Made by a program: the position numbers and the translations under genes | Notes under the pieces: generated by a model | Told to the model about the DNA's origin: nothing | What the model saw: only the letters and a program-made list of their open reading frames with translations | The model's database searches: none | Part shown: positions 14,722 through 18,887 of the stretch, piece by piece | Position numbering within the stretch: the first letter of the stretch is position 1 | How the letters are laid out: each line of letters begins with the position of its first letter | Source: Chlamydiia bacterium | GTDB lineage: Bacteria > Chlamydiota > Chlamydiia > Chlamydiales > SM23-39 | Direction of reading: 5' to 3' | Assembly: GCA_016194825.1 (NCBI GenBank) | Contig: JACQAR010000015.1 | Coordinates: 1-18,887 of the forward strand | DNA: 18,887 bases

Positions 14722-15306
14722 TTATTGCACGGGATGGCTTCCCGACCAACCGAGTTTGGTGCGCAGAGTAGAGAAATACTCATGTCGGTGGAATTTGACT
14801 AGTTTGAAGATGCGCGAGGAGCGCTGGATCTTGAGTGTTTCTTTTTTGCTGAGAGTGCACGTGTCGAGGCCATCGGAGCGGACGTCGATGGGAGGATAGT
14901 CGCTGAGGTATTCAATTTCGATGTGCCGGTCTGCGGTCAAGACAATGGGTCGATTCGAGATGGTGTGGGGACAAATGGGTGTGATGACGATGGCATCGAG
15001 AGTAGGGCTCAAGATGGGCCCTCCTGCGGCGATGAATCCCAAATGGCCTAAATTGATCCCTAAAATGGGAGCATTGAGGTGATGGAAATGGTGCGTGATC
15101 CGGAGCAATGTCCCATCACCTCCCATGCAGATCATAAAAGAGATCTCATGGGGTTTTACGGAAGAAAGAGGGGCTGCGCCAATCTTAGCCGCTTTGTTAT
15201 CTTCAGCGACGACGCGCACGGAGCGCTCTTCTAAGAAGGTTTTGATTTGCGAGGCGATGTCAAACGACTGCTTCTTTTTTTCGTTGGGAAAGAGCGCAAT
15301 GATCAT
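14722..15306 (-). CDS. nadK: NAD kinase with large internal in-frame deletion (possible pseudogene)
   Basis: The ends are clearly NAD kinase: MIIALFPNEKKK, the catalytic GGDGTLL loop and INLGHLGFI at the N side; AGGPILSPTLDAIVITPICP, NRPIVL and FSTLRTKLGWSG at the C side. NadK makes NADP from NAD and ATP and is normally about 280-290 residues. This protein is 194. LGFIA joins directly to AGGPILSP. By comparison with E. coli NadK about 90 residues are missing, including the NE/ND substrate motif and the DGxxxSTPTGSTAYSLS segment that binds NAD. The joint is near 15025-15033. The frame is kept and the remaining sequence looks well conserved, so the change is either recent, an assembly or strain artefact, or a truly altered protein. 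Its GAGGATAGG ribosome site (15318-15310) lies inside the palindrome at 15305-15478. The NTT gene upstream is on the same strand. Confidence 0.85.
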   Translation of the reverse strand: MIIALFPNEKKKQSFDIASQIKTFLEERSVRVVAEDNKAAKIGAAPLSSVKPHEISFMICMGGDGTLLRITHHFHHLNAPILGINLGHLGFIAAGGPILSPTLDAIVITPICPHTISNRPIVLTADRHIEIEYLSDYPPIDVRSDGLDTCTLSKKETLKIQRSSRIFKLVKFHRHEYFSTLRTKLGWSGSHPVQ

Positions 15307-15478
15307 GAACCTATCCTCTAATTCTTAATAATTTATTTATGGCCGATTTTGAGGCGATTTTTGCGCCGAATTTGACCGAAGTGAATATCGGGACGTGCAT
15401 CTTTACGAGGTCGGAGGCGCAAAAAGCGCCCAAAAGCGCGCCGTAAAGAAATTGTGAAGAATTAGAGGATAGGTTCAT
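15305..15478. repeat. 174-bp palindrome with 22-bp perfect terminal inverted repeats between NTT gene and nadK
   Basis: The left arm 15305-15377 and right arm 15409-15478 are inverted copies around a 31-nt loop. The outer 22 bp (15305-15326 with 15457-15478) are perfect; the inner parts agree at most positions, mainly in GC-rich and T-rich blocks. The element spans exactly from the NTT stop codon to the nadK start codon. It supplies the nadK Shine-Dalgarno sequence, which pairs fully with the opposite arm. It shares TGGCCGATTTT (15340-15350) with the palindrome before gyrB and GATTTTGAGGC (15345-15355) with the one before dciA. Perfect ends with a diverged middle suggest a small non-autonomous inverted-repeat element or a family of structured intergenic repeats. 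No transposase and no clear target-site duplication are seen. Confidence 0.85.
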
Positions 15479-16857
15479 AAATTGGATTGTGGCAGATTAT
15501 CCGATTTTTGGTCGATGAGAGTTCCGAGCCGAGAGGTCGCCAAGACGCAGCTGCCGGCGATGCCGAGGGCGAGAGCTCCGGCGATGGGGGAGCTGGCCAT
15601 GACCCCTCCGCACATTTGAATGAGGCCAATGCTCAAGATCGATGCCCCTCCTCTTCCTAAGCGCGAACACATCCCATCGATGACGAGTTTGCCCTGCATT
15701 TTTTCTAGGTTCGGTAGGAGGATGAAGCTGATCTCTTTACTCGTATCGAAAAGGGTGTATTTTGCAGCGCGAACCAAGCAAAAGAGGAGCGCTCCCAATA
15801 GCACCAACAACTCTAGGTTTTGACTTGTCTTGGGATTCCAAAGAGCGAAGAAAAACGCGCCTTCGGTTGCGAGCAAGCAAACGGGTGTGATGAGCGATGC
15901 AATGACCCAGCGGCATTTTCTCAAGAGCAAAGGAGTGATGACGAGCGCGCTGATGGCAGTCAACACAGAGCTCCAAGTAGAGAGCTTTCCCATGTATTGG
16001 CAGTAATCGACAGGGTTAGGATAGAGCTTTTTCAAAACATCGAGGAAAATCACCTCTCCCAGCGTATAGGCGATGTAGTCGGCAATCGTCATCCAAGCCA
16101 GGAGGAGAAGGTATTTGGAGCGGAGGCAAATCTGGATGCTCTCCCAAACAGAGAGCAAAGGTTTTTCTTCTTTTCCCTCCTGTTTCATCTCTCCCATCTC
16201 TCTCAGGCTCTTGCGCAAAAAAGAAAAGAGCCACACAGTCACGCCACTCAGCACAGCCAAAGAGAGCATCATCCGCGTCAAAGAAGTCGCCCAAGAGACG
16301 CCATAAGAAGTACACAGGGAAATAAGAGGTCCAGATAAAAAAGTACCGAGACTGCCGCCCAGCATAAGAGGAGCGTAATATTTTTTCGCGCTGTCCAAAG
16401 GCAAATACTGGTTGACCAGCCCCCAAAACAGTACGGTGAGAAGAGCGATTTTCCACAGCTCTGCCATGGCAAAAAAGATCATCGCACTCAACTGAGGGAG
16501 AAAGCTCGATAATACCCCATGTCCAGGGAGCCATTGCATGGCTGCTAAACTACTTTTCCACATCGGTAGCGACGGGTAGATCGCAAAGACAAAGAGAAGG
16601 AAAAATCCAATGAAGCTCGCAATCGTAATAAAAAAGACTTTTTGGATCGGATAGCGGTTCAAGAGCCACGTGAGACCAAGCGTCATGAGGATGGCCCCTG
16701 GCATGCTACCACAGACCTCAAATAAGGGGATGGAACCGGCCCCTCCTCCCAGATCGGCCACGACCAGAGCGCTGCGGACACTGCGCAACAGAGCGTAGCC
16801 CACATTCAGCAACGTAATGATGCCAAACATGGCTAGGAAAAGTTTTTTCTTATCCAT
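15475..16857 (-). CDS. Nucleotide transporter of the ATP/ADP translocase (NTT/TLC) family
   Basis: This is a polytopic protein of 460 residues with about 11-12 hydrophobic helices. Family signatures are YALLRSVRSALVV near the N-terminus (matching the NTT LRxxKDxLVV element), KYYAPLMLGGSLGTFLSGP, and the C-terminal KYTLFDTSKEISFILLP ... KLVIDGMCSRLGRGGAS block. NTT carriers in Chlamydiota and Rickettsiales exchange host ATP for ADP, import nucleotides, or carry NAD. The paralogue, and hence the substrate, cannot be decided from sequence alone. The usual LRxxKD element reads LRSVRS here, with Lys replaced by Arg and Asp by Ser, so it may not be a classical ATP/ADP exchanger. I start at ATG 16857, which overlaps the xseB stop (ATGGATAA, 8 bp). 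A longer reading from 16935 runs through xseB. The stop codon lies in the end of the palindrome leading to nadK. Confidence 0.88.
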   Translation of the reverse strand: MDKKKLFLAMFGIITLLNVGYALLRSVRSALVVADLGGGAGSIPLFEVCGSMPGAILMTLGLTWLLNRYPIQKVFFITIASFIGFFLLFVFAIYPSLPMWKSSLAAMQWLPGHGVLSSFLPQLSAMIFFAMAELWKIALLTVLFWGLVNQYLPLDSAKKYYAPLMLGGSLGTFLSGPLISLCTSYGVSWATSLTRMMLSLAVLSGVTVWLFSFLRKSLREMGEMKQEGKEEKPLLSVWESIQICLRSKYLLLLAWMTIADYIAYTLGEVIFLDVLKKLYPNPVDYCQYMGKLSTWSSVLTAISALVITPLLLRKCRWVIASLITPVCLLATEGAFFFALWNPKTSQNLELLVLLGALLFCLVRAAKYTLFDTSKEISFILLPNLEKMQGKLVIDGMCSRLGRGGASILSIGLIQMCGGVMASSPIAGALALGIAGSCVLATSRLGTLIDQKSDNLPQSNL

Positions 16858-17110
16858 ACACGAGGGGCTCGGTGCGGGGGCGATTTTCGCCATCGACAGC
16901 CAACTCGCCACTACGCCCCTTGATGAGTTTTTCAATTTTTTGCTCGGCGTGGCTGAGGTATTGGCTGCAATAGCGCATCAATTTTTCGGCTTCTTCGTAG
17001 AGCCTTAAGGACTCTTCGAGAGGCGTTTTGGCGCTATTCATTGCTTCTAGGATTTTTTCCAGGCGCTCAAAGGCTTTTTCAAAAGAGAGAGGTTTTTCTT
17101 CCTGCGTCAT
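16850..17110 (-). CDS. xseB: Exodeoxyribonuclease VII small subunit
   Basis: The protein is 86 residues. The N-terminal 65 residues form the XseB two-helix coiled coil with family wording: SFEKAFERLEKILEAMNSAKTPLEESLRLYEEAEKLMRYC. The tail after LIKGRSGEL is variable. XseB binds the XseA large subunit in several copies to form exonuclease VII, which degrades single-stranded DNA processively into oligonucleotides. No clear Shine-Dalgarno sequence is visible before the ATG. The stop overlaps the ATG of the NTT gene by 8 bp, so those two are probably translationally coupled. It is separated from xseA by a small unrelated membrane-protein gene. Confidence 0.93.
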   Translation of the reverse strand: MTQEEKPLSFEKAFERLEKILEAMNSAKTPLEESLRLYEEAEKLMRYCSQYLSHAEQKIEKLIKGRSGELAVDGENRPRTEPLVYG

Positions 17111-17155
17111 TTATCTAAAAACAATACTGCAACGACGCGTTTTAGGGGAAGAAGA

Positions 17156-17590
17156 TTACTGAGCTACGATTTCTAAAAGCTCTTTGGGAGCGAATAACCC
17201 GCCGCAGTTGTGAAGGGCAGTGGCTTTTTCGATGGGGTCCTCACTCGTTTTCACAATGTGCCCCTGATAGGCGAGATATCCGAGATAAATGAGTCCGGGA
17301 ATGACTCCGAGAATAAGTCCCAAAATGACTTTGGCAATAGATGACCAAGGAGAAGGGGATTTAGTGAGAAGTTGTACTTTTCCGGCAAGCGCAGTAAATT
17401 CTGGATCCTGATCAAATATAGCAATCTGGGCGTGTAAGTGGTCTAGAAGTTCTTTGTTAATACGTGTTTTTATAACAGTCGGTGCCAGTGCCTGGTAAAG
17501 CTCTCTTCTCTTAGTGACATATCTATCTCGCTGAGGCCCATTATATGCCTCTGCCGGCCATCTTAAACGCTCAGCTCTCTGTAATGCCAT
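17156..17590 (-). CDS. Hypothetical single-TM protein between xseA and xseB
   Basis: No family was recognised in this 144-residue protein. A basic N-terminal half (MALQRAERLRWPAEAYNG ... VTKRRELYQAL) with helical character precedes one strong hydrophobic segment at about 84-108 (IAKVILGLILGVIPGLIYLGYLAYQ), which has a Pro-Gly in the middle. A 35-residue tail with one Cys follows. I chose ATG 17590 because GGAG lies 6 nt upstream; the in-frame TTG at 17602 would bury that site. It is driven by its own near-consensus promoter (17615-17643), although it lies between two genes of one enzyme on the same strand. It looks like a small gene inserted into an older xseA-xseB unit. The product probably sits in a membrane; its function is unknown. 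Confidence 0.75.
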   Translation of the reverse strand: MALQRAERLRWPAEAYNGPQRDRYVTKRRELYQALAPTVIKTRINKELLDHLHAQIAIFDQDPEFTALAGKVQLLTKSPSPWSSIAKVILGLILGVIPGLIYLGYLAYQGHIVKTSEDPIEKATALHNCGGLFAPKELLEIVAQ

Positions 17591-17614
17591 AATATTCTCC
17601 AACTGTTTTGGTTT

Positions 17615-17643
17615 ATTATGCCACAGGATTCTTTCTATGTCAA
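17615..17643 (-). promoter_or_regulatory. Near-consensus sigma70 promoter between xseA and the single-TM gene
   Basis: Reading the reverse strand: TTGACA (17643-17638, perfect), 17 nt, CATAAT (17620-17615, five of six). The start would be near 17608, giving a leader of about 18 nt that carries GGAG. It may also serve xseB and the NTT gene. Confidence 0.8.
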
Positions 17644-17665
17644 GAATGTAAGCGATTAATTTTCT

Positions 17666-18887
17666 TTACTTTACACTATCAACAACTGCTTGAATAAAGC
17701 CGTCATGTAATTGAGCTTGAATAGTTTGTCCTTGCGCAATTTCTTTTGCAGAGAGAATCACCGATTTCTTTTCTGCATCAAATAAAATGGCATAACCTTT
17801 TTTGAGAAGCTGTCTGGGGTCGAGAGAAATCAAATGTTGATAAAGAGCGCGCAACCGCTCTTTTTTCTCGCGCAAGACCCATTTAGCGGCGCTCTCGAGT
17901 CTCTCGCCATAGGGCAAAAGACGCTGGCGGAGCTGGGTGATTTGATTCGATGGCTTGAGCAGCTCGAGTCGAGCGCGAAAATCATCGAGCTGCTGCATCG
18001 GCTGGGCTAGCAGAGTATAGGGCGAGCTCAAGAGGGGGTGGCGCTGGATTGCTTTCAGCTGCTGTTTGCTTTGGCTTACCTTTTGCGAGATGCCCTGTGT
18101 TGCGCTGAGCTCAGCCTGCTTTAGGAATTTGAGGAGGTTGCTTTTTTCAGCGATCGCGATCTCGGCTGCAGCGGAAGGTGTCGGTGCCCGCATATCAGCC
18201 ACCCAGTCGGCAATGGTAAAATCGGTCTCGTGGCCCACGGCAGAAATGACCGGGATGTGGGAGGAGAAAATCGCCTGAGCCACGATCTCTTCATTGAATG
18301 CCCAGAGGTCCTCGATGCTTCCCCCTCCTCTGCCCACAATGAGCACATCGGCGAGCTGATAGCGATTGAAATCATGGATGGCCTGAGCGATTTCCTGGGC
18401 TGCGCCCTCTCCTTGGACCTTGACCGGATTGAGCAGCAGGTGCACCCCGCCAAAGCGGCGCTGCAACACATGCAAGATATCTTGGATAACGGCACCAGTG
18501 GGGCTCGTCACAACGCCGATCCGTTTGGGAAGGTGGGGAAGGGGTTTTTTCCTCGACTCCTCAAACCATCCTCTGAGACGGAGCGTCTCTTTGAGTTGAT
18601 GGAGCTTGAGCAGCAGCTCTCCCACTCCCGCATATTCGAGCTCGCGCACGATCATCTGGTACTGGCCGCGCGGGGCATAGAGGCTGATTTCCCCTTTTGC
18701 GATCACCTGGTCGCCCTCTTTGGGCATCCGCTTGAGTTGAGAGGCGTTCCCTCGGAAAAGGACAGATGAGAGCTGGGCCTCTTTGTCTTTTAAGGAAAAG
18801 TAGAGATGGCCCGAGGTTTGCAATTTGAGGTTGCTGATTTCCCCTTGGACGCAAATGCCTCGGAAAGGGGGCTCCAAAATGTTTTTG
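17666..18887 (-). CDS. xseA: Exodeoxyribonuclease VII large subunit (N-terminus cut by window edge)
   Basis: The open frame continues to the right edge, so the true start lies outside. About 406 residues are visible. The N-terminal OB-fold begins in the visible part with FRGICVQGEISNLKLQTSGHLYFSLKD. The catalytic-domain motifs are KRIGVVTSPTGAVIQDI, VGRGGGSIEDLWAFNEE and ISAVGHETDFTIADWVADMR with the PTPSAAAE extension. A long coiled-coil region follows, ending in the conserved DPRQLLKKGYAIL tail that starts the C-terminal strand. XseA is the nuclease subunit of exonuclease VII (single-strand DNA degradation, repair and recombination) and works with XseB. A TTG at 18877 could be mistaken for a start, but it lies inside the OB-fold. 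Normal length is about 400-460 residues, so only a short N-terminal piece should be missing. Confidence 0.95.
   Translation of the reverse strand, partial: KNILEPPFRGICVQGEISNLKLQTSGHLYFSLKDKEAQLSSVLFRGNASQLKRMPKEGDQVIAKGEISLYAPRGQYQMIVRELEYAGVGELLLKLHQLKETLRLRGWFEESRKKPLPHLPKRIGVVTSPTGAVIQDILHVLQRRFGGVHLLLNPVKVQGEGAAQEIAQAIHDFNRYQLADVLIVGRGGGSIEDLWAFNEEIVAQAIFSSHIPVISAVGHETDFTIADWVADMRAPTPSAAAEIAIAEKSNLLKFLKQAELSATQGISQKVSQSKQQLKAIQRHPLLSSPYTLLAQPMQQLDDFRARLELLKPSNQITQLRQRLLPYGERLESAAKWVLREKKERLRALYQHLISLDPRQLLKKGYAILFDAEKKSVILSAKEIAQGQTIQAQLHDGFIQAVVDSVK

Noticed and set aside
15305..15478. Calling the palindrome a transcription terminator
   Set aside because: The arms are far too long, no T tract follows on either strand, and it separates two co-oriented genes.
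16858..16935. Longer N-terminus for the NTT transporter
   Set aside because: The extension lies wholly inside xseB and is not NTT-like. ATG 16857 overlaps the xseB stop in a typical coupled arrangement.
18855..18877. TTG at 18877 as the xseA start
   Set aside because: The frame continues to the window edge and the TTG falls within the conserved OB-fold start, so the gene is simply cut off.

Overview
The window looks like a chromosome segment from a member of the Chlamydiota, probably an environmental, Parachlamydia-like lineage rather than Chlamydia itself. The evidence is the order mgtE ... dciA(DUF721)-gyrB-gyrA-tmk-holB, which resembles the chlamydial order I know. GyrA also has chlamydia-like wording, there is a nucleotide transporter of the ATP/ADP translocase (NTT) family, and there are several small proteins with paired hydrophobic segments reminiscent of inclusion-membrane (Inc) proteins. 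Base composition looks roughly balanced by eye, which is high for the phylum. No rRNA, tRNA, CRISPR array or transposase gene was recognised.

Layout: 1-276 (-) is the 5' end of typA/bipA, divergent from mgtE (339-1763, +). Next come a DUF4143-type AAA ATPase (1851-3098, +) and, convergent with it, a probable circularly permuted papain-fold protein (3079-4329, -). From 4388 to 10787 is the replication and topology block: a promoter, a highly structured leader or small RNA ending in an intrinsic terminator, dciA, a 155-bp palindrome, gyrB, gyrA and tmk. holB follows and overlaps tmk. From 11459 to 14666 (-) is an accessory stretch: three small membrane-associated proteins and a two-TM Ntn-hydrolase of the acid ceramidase/C45 type, with near-consensus sigma70 promoters before two of the small genes. 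From 14722 to the right edge (-) are nadK (with a large internal in-frame deletion), a 174-bp palindrome, an NTT transporter, xseB, a small TM protein with a consensus promoter, and xseA (cut by the edge).

How they work together: DciA (replicative helicase loading), gyrase, thymidylate kinase and the delta-prime clamp-loader subunit form a DNA replication/supply cluster. XseA and XseB are the two subunits of exonuclease VII. The NTT carrier and NAD kinase are neighbours and could be a nucleotide/NAD uptake-and-use pair.

The most unusual signals are non-coding. Three intergenic palindromes with arms of about 55-73 nt lie at 4422-4603, 4944-5098 and 15305-15478. Pairs of them share 11-nt words: TGGCCGATTTT in the second and third, GATTTTGAGGC in the first and third. 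The first lies between a sigma70-like promoter and an intrinsic terminator, so it is probably a real RNA. At three genes (the ATPase, dciA and nadK) the start codon or Shine-Dalgarno sequence lies inside a predicted stem. The other highlights are the ceramidase-like enzyme fused to an Inc-like membrane hairpin, and the NAD kinase that lacks about 90 residues of its core.
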